Shown: positions 28,563 through 38,327, counted from the stretch's first letter. The stretch: DNA of 64,000 nt from an uncultured Chlamydia sp. (GCA_946127115.1 CAMGYI010000002.1:1-64000), one strand, 5' to 3'. Notes: generated by a model from the letters alone, not told the origin. Translations and numbers: made by a program.

Positions 28563-29382
28563 TTTTTTTTTGGTTTAAAACATGTAGATGATGCACAGAC
28601 CCGTTCCCACGACCCACATTCAGATATTTACCTGTTTGAATTGATTGTGTTAGGTAATCTTTGGCCTTCTTAATGGCTTCAAGAATCGATGTTCCTTTAG
28701 CTAAGTAAGCGGCAATCGCTGCTGATAGGGTACAACCTGTTCCATGAGTATTTTTTGATTGAATTCGTGGATGGGAAAGCCAATGAATTTTGCAGCCTGT
28801 TTCCTTGGTAGATATACAGTCATCACAGTCACCGTTTAAATGACCTCCTTTGACTAAAACAGCTTGTGGTCCCATTTTAAGCAAATCAATGGCTGCTTGT
28901 TCCATTTGAGTTTTAGTTGCGACTTTATACCCTAATAACTGTGAAGCCTCCATTAAATTCGGGGTTAAAACAGTTGTAATGGGTAACAGTCTCTTTTTCA
29001 TTGATACAAGTGCATCAGGAAGAAGTAAAACATCCCCACTTTTTGCCGTCATGATAGGATCCAACACTATATTGGTAGCTCTATATTGACATAGCATGTC
29101 CGTAACAGATTCAACAATATCCTGACGCTGTAACATCCCTATTTTTACCGCTTCTACCTGAATATCATCAAAAATTACCTCCAACTGTTCCTCAATACAA
29201 GTTGTTTCTAGTTTATAAATCGATCTAATTCCGAGAGTATTTTGGACTGAAAGAGCTGTTAAAACGGTAGTTCCATAACATCCAAGTGCCGAAAACGTTT
29301 TGAGGTCTGCTTGAATACCAGCCCCTCCACTTCCATCAAACCCTGCAATTGAAAGCACCTTATGAATCATTTTTTCTTTCAT
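28537..29382 (-). CDS. thiD: Hydroxymethylpyrimidine/phosphomethylpyrimidine kinase
   Basis: A 281-aa ribokinase-fold enzyme that phosphorylates HMP and HMP-P to HMP-PP, the partner of ThiE. Motifs are SIAGFDGSGGAGIQADLKTF at the N-terminus, VLDPIMTAKSGDVLLL, VLTPNLMEASQLLG and the catalytic THGTGCTLSAAIAA. It lies upstream of the riboswitch, so it is not itself under that aptamer. It would phosphorylate the HMP-P made by Thi5. Single-domain ThiD; no ThiE fusion. Confidence 0.95.
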   Translation of the reverse strand: MKEKMIHKVLSIAGFDGSGGAGIQADLKTFSALGCYGTTVLTALSVQNTLGIRSIYKLETTCIEEQLEVIFDDIQVEAVKIGMLQRQDIVESVTDMLCQYRATNIVLDPIMTAKSGDVLLLPDALVSMKKRLLPITTVLTPNLMEASQLLGYKVATKTQMEQAAIDLLKMGPQAVLVKGGHLNGDCDDCISTKETGCKIHWLSHPRIQSKNTHGTGCTLSAAIAAYLAKGTSILEAIKKAKDYLTQSIQTGKYLNVGRGNGSVHHLHVLNQKKIDKKEDGA

Positions 29383-29514
29383 ATAGCTAAGAGTGTTTAC
29401 CTAAAGGTTGGTAGCGCTAGCTTTTGAAATGAGGCGAACGCTTCTGAGCCTATGAGGGTACACCATAACTTGATAATTGTATCGGCCGGCCTTCCCACAA
29501 TTTTGTAGACACCA

Positions 29515-29600
29515 TCATCGTAGACTATTTCCATGTTTCTTCTCAAATTCACTTGGGATCACATACCCCAGCATCGAGTGTTGCCCCGGTTATTATAGTA
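29515..29600 (-). pseudogene. IS3-type transposase remnant
   Basis: A minus-strand frame reads HSMLGYVIPSEFEKKHGNSL, preceded in another frame by YYNNRG. Together they are the end of an IS3-family integrase core (YYNNxRxHSxLGYxxPxEFE). The two parts are out of frame and nothing upstream is intact. The rest of the 376-bp gap between thiD and the lipoprotein gene (29383-29758) shows no other gene. Confidence 0.7.
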
Positions 29601-29758
29601 ACATTCAGTACAGTTAAGTACTTTTTTTTGAGAAGCTTATAGCACTTCATAGGCTTGGCCTTGAATGCACTCTTTTTTACAAGAGCGCCTCTTCAGTAAG
29701 GAAACTTTAACTGTTGCACTTCGGAGTTGAAAGGGTGCATTATAGAATATTGCATATT

Positions 29759-30328
29759 TTATTTAACTAAGGATAGACCGATTGTTCTATGCTTCCCTGT
29801 TCCCCTCTCGAGGAGAGAAATGTCAAATATGGGCTTGAAATGCGCTCGAGGGACAAAGATTAACGTTTTCTGATATGAATCTGGGGGAATGATAAAATGT
29901 TCGCGGGCTTTCTTATGAAAGTCTTCGTTGAGGCTGGAATTGGCTTTCATCGACTTTACACCATCAACAATTGCAGGCAATATAAGAAAGCTGTAACCTA
30001 CAACTCTTCCTAAAGTCGAAGTATAAACCGACTGAGCCACTTCCTGAGTGTTGGTGCAGGGGATGCTGATCTCCTTTGAGGAAAAGATGTAGGTTTGGTC
30101 AGTCGTATTTTGGAAGGTGAGCTGAATTGGTTGATATCCTTTAGCAATGACATTGCGATCGAGATAGACCAAGCAATCCTCTTTTGTAAAGGCCTTGCAA
30201 CCAATATGCACCCCATCAATCTCTGAATAATTCCGCACACAGCAAGGATCCAGGGCGGGAAGATTGCTGGCTTTGTAGGAAGCACAACCCGTCAAAAATA
30301 GCGCTAAGGGGAAGAAGATCCATTTCAT
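29759..30328 (-). CDS. Putative lipoprotein
   Basis: A 189-aa protein with a lipoprotein signal peptide (MKWIFFPLALFLTGC, lipidated Cys15). The mature part is strand-rich with several Cys residues (DPCCV, CTN). A hydrophobic stretch lies at about residues 105-120. It probably sits in the inner leaflet of the outer membrane or at the inner membrane. I do not recognise a family. No close partner gene is adjacent. Confidence 0.75.
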   Translation of the reverse strand: MKWIFFPLALFLTGCASYKASNLPALDPCCVRNYSEIDGVHIGCKAFTKEDCLVYLDRNVIAKGYQPIQLTFQNTTDQTYIFSSKEISIPCTNTQEVAQSVYTSTLGRVVGYSFLILPAIVDGVKSMKANSSLNEDFHKKAREHFIIPPDSYQKTLIFVPRAHFKPIFDISLLERGTGKHRTIGLSLVK

Positions 30329-30608
30329 CTATTATCTCCAAAAAATCAACTCGGAGTGTAACGAGAAAGGTTTTTTTTGTCGAAAAGAAAGCCCTTTACT
30401 TTTGTCCTGAGATCAACTGCACCCAAGTTCGATTTTTAATAGATTCCTTAAAAGCACTGGAGATAGAAGCTGGTGCTCTGGGACTTTAGGAAGTAATAAA
30501 GGAAGAATTCCCTCAACGGATTAATATTAATAGTACCCTTGATTCAAATAATCTGGAAGTCACAATACAGATACAGATTGACGTTGCTGTGAAGATGATT
30601 CCTTGGAT

Positions 30609-32198
30609 TTAAAAGGGGTGGCTTGGCCAAGGCATTCCTTTAGGAAGACCTTTTTCTTTTCGGAGTTTTTTGGTGAGTTTTTCATGGAGAATATTGCCAA
30701 TGCGATAATACTTGGAAGCTTCTCTACCAAAGAGAAGATTATTCAGCTCACCAGGATCATTTTGCAAATCATAAAGCTCATATTGGAAACCCGTTCCATT
30801 CAATGAAAAGTAAACAGCGTAGCACCAGTTTTTATAACGGATGCAACGAATATGAGAACTCGGGACTTCATCACTCAGCAGATAAACATCATCATAAGCA
30901 AAAACGATGAAATCACGAACTGAATCTCTCTCTCCCATAATGACAGGCTTTTGGCTAATTCCTTGAAATAATGAATGGTCATAAGAAAATCCAATCAAAT
31001 CCGAAATTGTAGGAATCAAGTCTAAATGGCTATAATAGGCACTAGTCAACAATGGTTTGGGGTAAAGAACAGGATTAGAGATGATAAAAGGGATGTGAAT
31101 TTCCTCTTCGTAAGCAGTATAAGCCTTTTCCCGCATGCCATGCGACAGTCCTAATTCCCCATGATCGGCTGTTCGGATGATGATGGTATCGTCCAAAAGA
31201 TGTTGTTGTTCCAACGTATCTAGAATCTCCATGATCTCTTTATCCACCAAGGTATGAAGATAGGCATAAAAATTGACATAATCAAGCTCTTGCTTTCGGT
31301 TTTTGAAAGGAGCCATCCGATTGAGTGCATCTCGTGCTTTCAGCTGAACCGAAGGTTTAGTTTTTAAAGTATCATAAAAATTACTAGGTAGATCGATCCC
31401 CATATTTTCATAATCTTCTAGGAGATATCCAGCCTCATCCCAGCCAATTGGAGATACCCACACATCATGGGGATTCACAAGAGAGATAAAGAGACAAAAA
31501 GGCTTCCGCGTTTTCTTATCCTCAGCTCCTACTCTCTCTAAATAATCTAAAATAGATTCTCCCCACCCCTCAACTTGCTTGTCATCTCCTTTTGTCATCC
31601 CCCGCACATAACGTCCATCATTATTAGCATGACCTCCCCCAAGCGTGGAGAGAGCAAATTTTTTGTCTGCAATATAGGCGCTATGGTCTGCATTTCCTGA
31701 ATCAGGAGGGTTCCAATACAAAGGCCCATAGGTATCTTTCATCTTGACAATATCTTTTTCAGACCATTTCTCTAACCCAGCAGCAGCGTAGCTCAAATGC
31801 CACTTCCCTTTCCATACCACTTCATAGTCCGTATTTTCTTGGATGAGTACTGCCAAGTTAGTCAAAACCTCTTTTGAAGGCAATACAGGAGAGGGAGAGG
31901 CATCGCTGAGCGTAAGTGCTACCTGATTGACTGTCGAATATTGACTGGTCAAAATAGCAGCTCTTGAAGGAGAACACATGCAGGCTGCGGTATAGGCACG
32001 TTCAAAAGAAAGACCGTGTTCCATCAGTCTATTTTGTGAAGGGAGATGCGCTTCCACCCACCCATCTGGCCAATGCATTGGGTGCCGTTCCTGATCTGTT
32101 AACAGAACAATAATGTTAGGCCTTTGCAGTTTTGATTCTGCAGAAAAAAGAATCTGGGGAAGCCACAATACCGAAATGATTAACCAAATAAATCTCAT
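30609..32198 (-). CDS. Sulfatase family protein, exported
   Basis: A 529-aa sulfatase with an N-terminal signal peptide (cleavage near residue 20). The N-terminal metal residues LLTDQ and the formylglycine site CSPSRAAIL (Cys75) are present, so the enzyme could be matured if the cell has a formylglycine-generating or anSME enzyme. Further blocks are HLSYAAAGLEKW, NPHDVW and the second metal site IIRTADHGELGLSHG. The family cuts sulfate esters or phosphonate/phosphate diesters; the substrate is unknown. Exported sulfatase in an intracellular bacterium suggests action on host glycans or lipids. Confidence 0.85.
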   Translation of the reverse strand: MRFIWLIISVLWLPQILFSAESKLQRPNIIVLLTDQERHPMHWPDGWVEAHLPSQNRLMEHGLSFERAYTAACMCSPSRAAILTSQYSTVNQVALTLSDASPSPVLPSKEVLTNLAVLIQENTDYEVVWKGKWHLSYAAAGLEKWSEKDIVKMKDTYGPLYWNPPDSGNADHSAYIADKKFALSTLGGGHANNDGRYVRGMTKGDDKQVEGWGESILDYLERVGAEDKKTRKPFCLFISLVNPHDVWVSPIGWDEAGYLLEDYENMGIDLPSNFYDTLKTKPSVQLKARDALNRMAPFKNRKQELDYVNFYAYLHTLVDKEIMEILDTLEQQHLLDDTIIIRTADHGELGLSHGMREKAYTAYEEEIHIPFIISNPVLYPKPLLTSAYYSHLDLIPTISDLIGFSYDHSLFQGISQKPVIMGERDSVRDFIVFAYDDVYLLSDEVPSSHIRCIRYKNWCYAVYFSLNGTGFQYELYDLQNDPGELNNLLFGREASKYYRIGNILHEKLTKKLRKEKGLPKGMPWPSHPF

Positions 32199-33062
32199 CT
32201 AAGCACCTATAGTATTTTTTTAAATTAACTCAGCAAATCAATATTGTAAAGAAACAAGGCCCGACGGATTTAAGAAATTGAAGAGAGGTATTCAATGTAA
32301 AGTTTGACCATTTATCGTAAAATATTGCTTTCTCTCCCAGCCAATTCAGGCGGGTTCTTCTTGACTAGCACATAGCTCTGGACTAGAAAATCGGCTTGAT
32401 GATTTTTGGAGGGGGGGGTGGACTTAGACGAAATGGCACTGGTAGCGTCGCGGGGGCTGATGTAAACTTTGAAAAATCTCAATACTGATTTTTAACGATT
32501 TACAAAACCAAAAACTGTAAAAAATCGAGATTTACACCAGGATCCCCTCCAAACCAAAAAGGGGATGAATATGAAGATGCTTCTCTCAGGAGAGCATTGC
32601 GATCAGAGTCAGGTTGTAAGCTTTATAAACCTCAAGGATGCAAGCTTTCATGATAATGTATCCTACTCTTGGATGGTTCTCAAATAGAAATACCTCATAC
32701 AGAGATCATCACTATCGTGATGATCTCTGCTCTTTAATGGGCCTGTCGGAAAAGCCTATTCCTACATCTTTTGCTCCCTTTTCTGAAAAAACACAAAGTT
32801 TGTAAATCTCCTATACTTAGATATATATCGATTTATAAAATTTCTTTTTTTCTAGAAAATTATCTCGAAACCTTACAATCAGCGACTTTCCCGAGTAGGT
32901 CTATAATGAATTTATGATGGATTTAATTCGTTAAAAAATGATAATATCCTGGAACAAAGCTGAAAGTTTTTAACAAATAATTTGAAATCAAATTCTTATA
33001 TAAATAACACTTATTCAGTCAGATAGGTGTAAGTTAGGAGAAGTATAAATGGAGAACTGTTC
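32199..33062. other. Intergenic region with palindromes, no gene
   Basis: No convincing gene lies in these 864 bp. Structures seen: an 84-bp stretch bounded by CTGATGTAAA (32457-32466) and TTTACACCAG (32531-32540), near-perfect inverted ends; a 7-bp stem ATCCCCT/AGGGGAT (32542-32566); and a perfect 13-bp stem CAGAGATCATCAC-tatc-GTGATGATCTCTG (32700-32729) with only a short T run, possibly a terminator or small-RNA hairpin. Base composition becomes AT-rich before the next gene. Confidence 0.6.
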
Positions 33063-35738
33063 ATGGAAAACATGCGCGCGCACTTAATCAGGCATGTAAA
33101 TCCTGAGCATGCTTATCAAATAGATTTTGAAGAATATCTCCCGCAGCCTGAACCAATTCCTGATGTTGATCTAAGTCAAAGAGTGCACGAAGCTGTGAAA
33201 TCATTATTTCACTTCATTGGAGTTGTTTTTCATGCAACATTGAACTCTGCTTGCTCCACCATTCGACATTCTGCAAGTTCATTTCGCCATCTTGTTTTCA
33301 GCTCATACGGAATCACAGATTTTTATCTAGCAGCTTTTAAGGTTGCCTTTTGGGTTTTTGGTCTTGGGTATACCTTCGTAGCAACAGCATCTCGCACAGT
33401 CACCAAGGAATATTTTCCAGAAAATCCAGAGCACTTAAGGCGCTTTATGCCAGAAGGAATGGATCCTCACCATATTCAAATAACAGAAGTGACGTTAGAT
33501 GCAAGTGGAGTTCCTGAAGCAATCCAGGTTAGTAAATTGCTTGAATTTTTTGGAGAGATTGAATTTGAAGATAGCAGTAAACCTGAATATATTCCACTAT
33601 CCTTTCGTAGAGAAAATGGGAGAGTCTATACTCAAGAGGAGCTTCAGGAAAGTCTAAATACTTTCGTTACATCTGTGAATGAAAGGAGAGCTTTTTTGGG
33701 AACGCCTCCAGCCTATGATACGATCAACCTGATGGCTTTTTATCAGCAAATTGAAGACGCTGTTAGGTTGTCGATTCAAAAAGTATCTGAAGGTCTAATG
33801 GATTTTAGGGAAAAAAATCGGGAAGCGATTGCTCTTGGCGATGCAGATACCATTAGAAAATACAAAAGCCTTTTAGAAGACCAGGCTAGGCTGGTCATTG
33901 ATCTAGCCATTAGTGGAAAATATTGTGGAGCTCGTTATATGGGGGAGGCAATGACACGTTATAACTATCTCTATGCTGAATCGGCCCGTTCCGACACTCT
34001 ACAGGACTCTTTGATTACATTATTGGGAGACAAGAGAAATGCCGTAGCCCATGCGCAAATACAAAGACATTTTAGAGGACGACATGAAGGGGCTGATACC
34101 CATCAATATGCTCAATATATGCAGCAGATGGGAAGGCTCCTAGCCATACCTGGAACAGGGAATATCGTTGAGCATCTAGCGGGAATTTACCTCTTTGATA
34201 CAGATCATTATCTGGAAGAGTTCTTCAAAGAGTACACCAAAGATGCCATTGGAGATGCTGTTCAGGAAAAAGTAAAAAGTTCACAACATTTTCGTGAGCA
34301 AATTTGTAATTGGTTAAAGGGACAGTCTAAGGAATGGAAACCCGAAGGTCAAGAAGATCCAGCTCTTAAAGTGCGCGAGCTTCAAGAGGTTATTGATAGA
34401 GGTGTGGACACTTCTCAATTAGAAGGCCTTATTAGATCATTCGAATCACTTCTTGCGACTCTTAAAAAAACGGGAGCTGAGCTTCCTTCTCTAGAAAATG
34501 GTTGGGAGAATTTTATTCAGGAGCTTATGGCGCTCCGTGAGGCAAAAGAGTGGTTCTTCAATGGCAAACAAGTTGATTTAGAGGGTCTTCAAGCAATACA
34601 GAAACGGATGCAATTGATGAAACTGCGGCAGGGTTTCATTACGGAATTGATGAGGCCCCTATTGGAGGATGTTCTAAGAACCTGTGTTCCATTTGAAGCA
34701 CCGATGTCATTTGAACGTTTCGGTGATAATTTAGCTAAACTTGCAAAAACAGAGCAGATGCGCAAAATTCTTCCTCTTGACGGTAGTGTTTTTATGAGAA
34801 TTCTGAATCAAGAGGCAGAGCTTAGTGCAGTCGTCCAGGATCATTTTAGAGTCACAAATGAAACGGAATTTTTAGGTGCTTTAGAGCTTAATAACATCCA
34901 CGAAGAGGGGCTTCCTCTTTTAATACTTAAATGGTTATTATGTGCGCATCGTATTGCTGTTCCCGAGAAACCAGAAGAGACAGTAGATCTACAAGACGAT
35001 GTCATAAGTGAAGCTGACCTTCAAGCCTTTCTGGATGAAGTTGGCCCAAGAAGAGCTGAGCTAGCCATTGAGGGCAAAAATACGGCTTTGAACGGGCTGT
35101 TTGACACGGCTTTTCGAACAAAACCTAATGAAATCTCCTTAGCTGCAGAATGGGCCCTCCCTTCAAGAGATCCCTTTTATCCTCGTTGGAAAACAGTCGT
35201 TTGTATTAATGTCCCTAAAGCTGGCGCAGAATTTTTTAGAAGCCCTCTTCTGAAACTTGCAACATCGATTTTCTTGGTCTATAAGACAGTTCAATTTATG
35301 AAAAAAGCCTATGCATATAATAACACTTTAGTGGACCGAGCAATAGTCTACCTAGAAAAAAATACGTCTACAAAAATCAAATCTATTGCTTTTAAGACTC
35401 AAGCTGTTTTTTCTGATTGCTATCAGTGGGTTTTAAAAAATAAATTGAGATTTTTTATCTACGGATTGATTGGAAAAGTAATACTTACAAATGCTCCTTT
35501 TGATGCTGTACGCCGTTTGGGAAGAAGGATTGACCCATTGCAGATATTACCGGATACATTGTCTATGTATAACTTTTTTCTCTCGTTCGGATTTGGCATT
35601 GTTTCTCTTGGGTGGAATGCATCAAATCAAATAAGCTCCTCTTTGAAAACTTTGTCAAATCAATCCCAGCAAGAACGGAATAGGGTTTCAAGAAAAATAA
35701 GTTATTCCCTTTGGAAAGATAAAGCTGGCTATGTTTGA
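33063..35738 (+). CDS. Large membrane-associated hypothetical protein (891 aa)
   Basis: A long intact frame of 891 aa with good protein composition. Hydrophobic segments occur near residues 45-60, 88-115, 735-760, 800-815 and 840-860, with a helical, mostly charged middle of about 600 residues. The pattern of membrane segments at both ends around a cytosolic helical core recalls inclusion-membrane or secreted chlamydial proteins, but no known domain is recognised. ATG 33063 has ggag 8 nt upstream. A 12-codon frame with its own AGGAG box starts at 33050 and overlaps the start, which could couple or dampen translation. Function unknown. Confidence 0.75.
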   Translation: MENMRAHLIRHVNPEHAYQIDFEEYLPQPEPIPDVDLSQRVHEAVKSLFHFIGVVFHATLNSACSTIRHSASSFRHLVFSSYGITDFYLAAFKVAFWVFGLGYTFVATASRTVTKEYFPENPEHLRRFMPEGMDPHHIQITEVTLDASGVPEAIQVSKLLEFFGEIEFEDSSKPEYIPLSFRRENGRVYTQEELQESLNTFVTSVNERRAFLGTPPAYDTINLMAFYQQIEDAVRLSIQKVSEGLMDFREKNREAIALGDADTIRKYKSLLEDQARLVIDLAISGKYCGARYMGEAMTRYNYLYAESARSDTLQDSLITLLGDKRNAVAHAQIQRHFRGRHEGADTHQYAQYMQQMGRLLAIPGTGNIVEHLAGIYLFDTDHYLEEFFKEYTKDAIGDAVQEKVKSSQHFREQICNWLKGQSKEWKPEGQEDPALKVRELQEVIDRGVDTSQLEGLIRSFESLLATLKKTGAELPSLENGWENFIQELMALREAKEWFFNGKQVDLEGLQAIQKRMQLMKLRQGFITELMRPLLEDVLRTCVPFEAPMSFERFGDNLAKLAKTEQMRKILPLDGSVFMRILNQEAELSAVVQDHFRVTNETEFLGALELNNIHEEGLPLLILKWLLCAHRIAVPEKPEETVDLQDDVISEADLQAFLDEVGPRRAELAIEGKNTALNGLFDTAFRTKPNEISLAAEWALPSRDPFYPRWKTVVCINVPKAGAEFFRSPLLKLATSIFLVYKTVQFMKKAYAYNNTLVDRAIVYLEKNTSTKIKSIAFKTQAVFSDCYQWVLKNKLRFFIYGLIGKVILTNAPFDAVRRLGRRIDPLQILPDTLSMYNFFLSFGFGIVSLGWNASNQISSSLKTLSNQSQQERNRVSRKISYSLWKDKAGYV

Positions 35739-36209
35739 TGAAGCTTATTCGAGGTAAGGGTTTGTATAGAAATAACTTCTAACATTTATCGCTATACTGA
35801 CCAGTAGGATGGGGAGGCTTGAAATTGTTAGAGTCTTCCAAAAACTTATGAAACGACTGCAGCATGTAGTACATCTGCATGTTTGTATCATCAGCTGATC
35901 ATTTCTAAAACCTCTTTATCTATTTGCCTTATTCATACCTTATAAACTGCAATTGAAGATGAGGGATCAATGAATTCTTCCAAAATCAGCTTATTAAATT
36001 GCTTACGATATTGCGTGGAGTTTGTCCCTGCAGATTTCAGAGCAAGAAAAATGGTCTATAGCTTATCGGACTTTTGAAGTGTTCTAACAAGACCTCTTTT
36101 GTACTCAAGTTGTGTGACTTTTGAAGAGAGTGGAGTATTATTGTAGTATCAAGACTTAGACGCATAAAAAAGCAGCTAAGTTTTGAACCTAACTGCTTAC
36201 TAAACAAGC
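35739..36209. other. Decayed DNA next to the island's left end
   Basis: No intact gene. Minus-strand pieces look like broken coding sequence in two frames: YRKQFNKLILEEFIDPSSSI near 35950-36030, then IDKEVLEMIS, then (after a frameshift) DDTNMQMYYMLQSFHKFLED near 35820-35895. They may derive from one gene that has lost function. Just before the 43-bp repeat is an imperfect stem, AAGCAG ... CTGCTT (36170-36200). Confidence 0.4.
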
Positions 36210-36252
36210 ACTCCGGATGCTGGATTCGAACCAGCGACCAATAGATTAACAG
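36210..36252 (-). repeat. att repeat, left copy (3' part of tRNA-Asn)
   Basis: The 43 bp from ACTCCGGATGCTGG to GATTAACAG are identical to 45586-45628, which is the 3' part of the tRNA-Asn gene from the anticodon loop to the last base. The sequence beyond 36252 no longer matches a tRNA. This is the displaced att copy made on integration. Confidence 0.93.
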
Positions 36253-36369
36253 ACCTATCCACCAGAAAACTCTGAACACACAAGAGTAAATCAGAACCAC
36301 TTTTCTCTCGCAAGAAAATTCAGAAGATGTTCAGACTTGTTCTAAAATATTCTCCCATTTCCCCACCAG

Positions 36370-36751
36370 TTGCGGAAAAAATGCGGAAAATTTAAAAAAC
36401 TCCTAAGATTATAAGGATGTTTATTAGAATTGTCTCGAAACAACGAAATGCGCTGTGACAAATCTTTGTCTATGAGTCTCGTTGGTCACAGAAGTCACAA
36501 CAGAGGGCGCTTTGTTCTGCGCTAAGGGCGTTACTCTTTATCTATATCTCATTCGCAATATGCTTGAGGTGGAATCTGAACTGCACGGACCAAGGTCCAA
36601 GGGATTTTAAGTCGCTACCATCATACTAAACCACATGAAACTGCGTGACTCAAGCACGAGAGAAACAAAAACTTAAATACTTTCCAAGTACGCTCCTTTC
36701 ATCTCCATTATGCCCCTTTTTTGCAGTCTAGTGCGTAAGAATTGCGTAAGG
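36370..36751 (+). repeat. Left-end paired repeats (candidate integrase arm sites)
   Basis: Two tandem pairs share the pattern TGCGkAA with a period of 11 bp: TTGCGGAAAAAATGCGGAAAA (two units at 36371 and 36382) and GTGCGTAAGAATTGCGTAAG (units at 36732 and 36743). Matching pairs exist only near the other end of the island. One helical turn spacing suggests cooperative binding of recombinase N-terminal domains. Confidence 0.6.
36561..36655 (-). other. Degenerate tRNA-Leu(UAA)-like sequence
   Basis: On the minus strand the ends GCTTGAG and CTCAAGC-A form a perfect 7-bp acceptor stem. Between them are an anticodon-loop-like GACTTAAAATC (UAA), a variable-arm hairpin GGACCTTGGTCC, and GTGCAGTTCAGATTCC in place of the T arm. 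The D-arm region is too long and the T stem no longer pairs well. The length is 95 nt against 85-90 for tRNA-Leu. It is probably a decayed island-borne tRNA or old attachment site. Confidence 0.45.
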
Positions 36752-36768
36752 ATCTTACTTAACCTCTC

Positions 36769-38166
36769 CTATAGCTGGCCCATCATGCGCATTTGCTGAA
36801 TTAGCTGCTCTTCAGTTGCAATCATGCGCCCTTGCCCCTGGATTCGAGCAGCTCTTTGCATCCATGGATTTTTTAAGGCCTGCTCCGTCTTCTCCTCTTG
36901 AGATGTCCCTGGACTTTGCATAATTATTTGGTTTTTGACCGCAAAAGTAATAGCGCCACCACAGTATCCTAACATTTTTGCTAGTCCAACCTCAAGGGGA
37001 GACAAAACAGCAACAATATAGGTTTTGCGGCCAATCTTAAGAGAGCTAACGGCTTTATAAGGGGCTGACTCAGCATATTTTTCAAAGTAGGGCTTAAGAC
37101 GTTCCCCAAAGTAATTTTTCTTATAGATAGCTGTAAGAGCAACCACAGAAATTAAGTAGAAACCAATTTTAGTTGGAGAATATTTATTACTCTTCTGAGC
37201 TTCGATATGCTCCTTTATACGCACCACAAAATGGGGAGCCCTATTGTCATTTATCCAATTTTTAATCTCTAAATATCTAAGAAAAATAGTACCAATCCTT
37301 CCTGCTTGTTCTAAGCTACTTTGGAACGCAAAAAGGTTTTTGAACCACCCCTGATCCAAGATCATCACATTACTAGGTTCGGTATCGATTAAATAGATTC
37401 TGCGGCTCCCTTTTTCGGTAACATCTCCCTCTTTTCCGAGTCGGACATTTGAAAAAGAAGCATCAGCAAGCCCCGTCTTGGTGACAAGCTTAACAAGTTT
37501 GTCAGCCAGTGCTTCCTGTTCCTCTTTTGACATTTGATCGATGGCATCAACAGTATCTTTAAAACTTAAACAATCAACTTTTTCCGCAACAATCAAGAAT
37601 CTTTGATCAATGGGTAATGTCTGATCTTGGAGCCTCCCTGACTGGATTTCACACAGCTCTTTCCTAGGAAGGGTGATTCCATCAAGCTCATTAGGGTTTT
37701 GAGCAACAATTTGTCGAATGCGGTCCGCCATTGCAATCCTCAAAAGCGAGCAATAAGGGCCTACATCGAAAAAATCTCCAGATAATTGAATTGGAGCTCC
37801 CCCAGCAACATAGCCATCAGGTTTTCTCTTCCCTGCATGCTTTACAACTTTTCCAGGAAGCCCACCGTGCTCTAAAACACTGTAATATTGTTTGAATTCT
37901 AATCCACCTATTCCTTGAACAGGTTTTTCACTTAAAATTCTCCAATCCTTACCAGTAAAAGCTCGTCCAATGGCCTCAAATCTCTGTGGGTTCAATGTCA
38001 GCGGACTAGAGAACGCTCTCAGTGGCTCTCCATCCTTAAACTGGGCGTGTATAAAGTTTGTTACGTCTGAACTTTGAGTGTGCCATGCCTCAAGTTGATC
38101 TTGAGAAGGCCTAACAGGCGGTAAAAAGTTAACTTGATAAAATAATGATTTTGTAAATTCAATCAT
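36769..38166 (-). CDS. Hypothetical protein with weak kinase-like features, island cargo candidate
   Basis: A 465-aa intact protein at the end of the island far from the integrase. The first 280 residues hold GLPGKVVKHAG, DASFSNVRLGKEG and IYLIDTEPSNVMIL, which faintly follow the order lysine / catalytic-loop Asn / metal Asp of protein-kinase-like folds, but no full kinase motif is present. Residues about 330-350 and 385-415 are hydrophobic (IGFYLISVVALTAIY; VEVGLAKMLGYCGGAITF-like), so membrane association is likely. It has a poly-Gln/Met C-terminus (EEQLIQQMRMMGQL). The kinase-like idea is speculative. It may be a secreted effector or defence cargo. Confidence 0.6.
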   Translation of the reverse strand: MIEFTKSLFYQVNFLPPVRPSQDQLEAWHTQSSDVTNFIHAQFKDGEPLRAFSSPLTLNPQRFEAIGRAFTGKDWRILSEKPVQGIGGLEFKQYYSVLEHGGLPGKVVKHAGKRKPDGYVAGGAPIQLSGDFFDVGPYCSLLRIAMADRIRQIVAQNPNELDGITLPRKELCEIQSGRLQDQTLPIDQRFLIVAEKVDCLSFKDTVDAIDQMSKEEQEALADKLVKLVTKTGLADASFSNVRLGKEGDVTEKGSRRIYLIDTEPSNVMILDQGWFKNLFAFQSSLEQAGRIGTIFLRYLEIKNWINDNRAPHFVVRIKEHIEAQKSNKYSPTKIGFYLISVVALTAIYKKNYFGERLKPYFEKYAESAPYKAVSSLKIGRKTYIVAVLSPLEVGLAKMLGYCGGAITFAVKNQIIMQSPGTSQEEKTEQALKNPWMQRAARIQGQGRMIATEEQLIQQMRMMGQL

Positions 38167-38327
38167 GACATCTCCTATATTTGCAGAGATTCTACTCTTT
38201 CTTTGGATAAAATTCTACCGTTCTTTTCCTTGACAAAAAAAATCTTAAGTGTTTAATTACATGACAGTTATAGATAAAAAGCAGAGCGATTTGTCTATTT
38301 GCTCTAGGAAAGGCCATATTGTGTTGG

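Noticed and set aside
29383-29530. A second TPP riboswitch upstream of thiD
   Set aside because: The invariant CTGAGA and GATCTxxxTAATGCxxGC parts are absent on the relevant strand.
36210-36252. A second tRNA-Asn gene
   Set aside because: Only the 3' part is present; beyond the anticodon loop the sequence diverges and cannot form the D arm or acceptor stem.
36037-36300. 87-codon minus-strand frame across the left att repeat
   Set aside because: It translates a tRNA fragment and decayed DNA. There is no homology and it would straddle the integration site.
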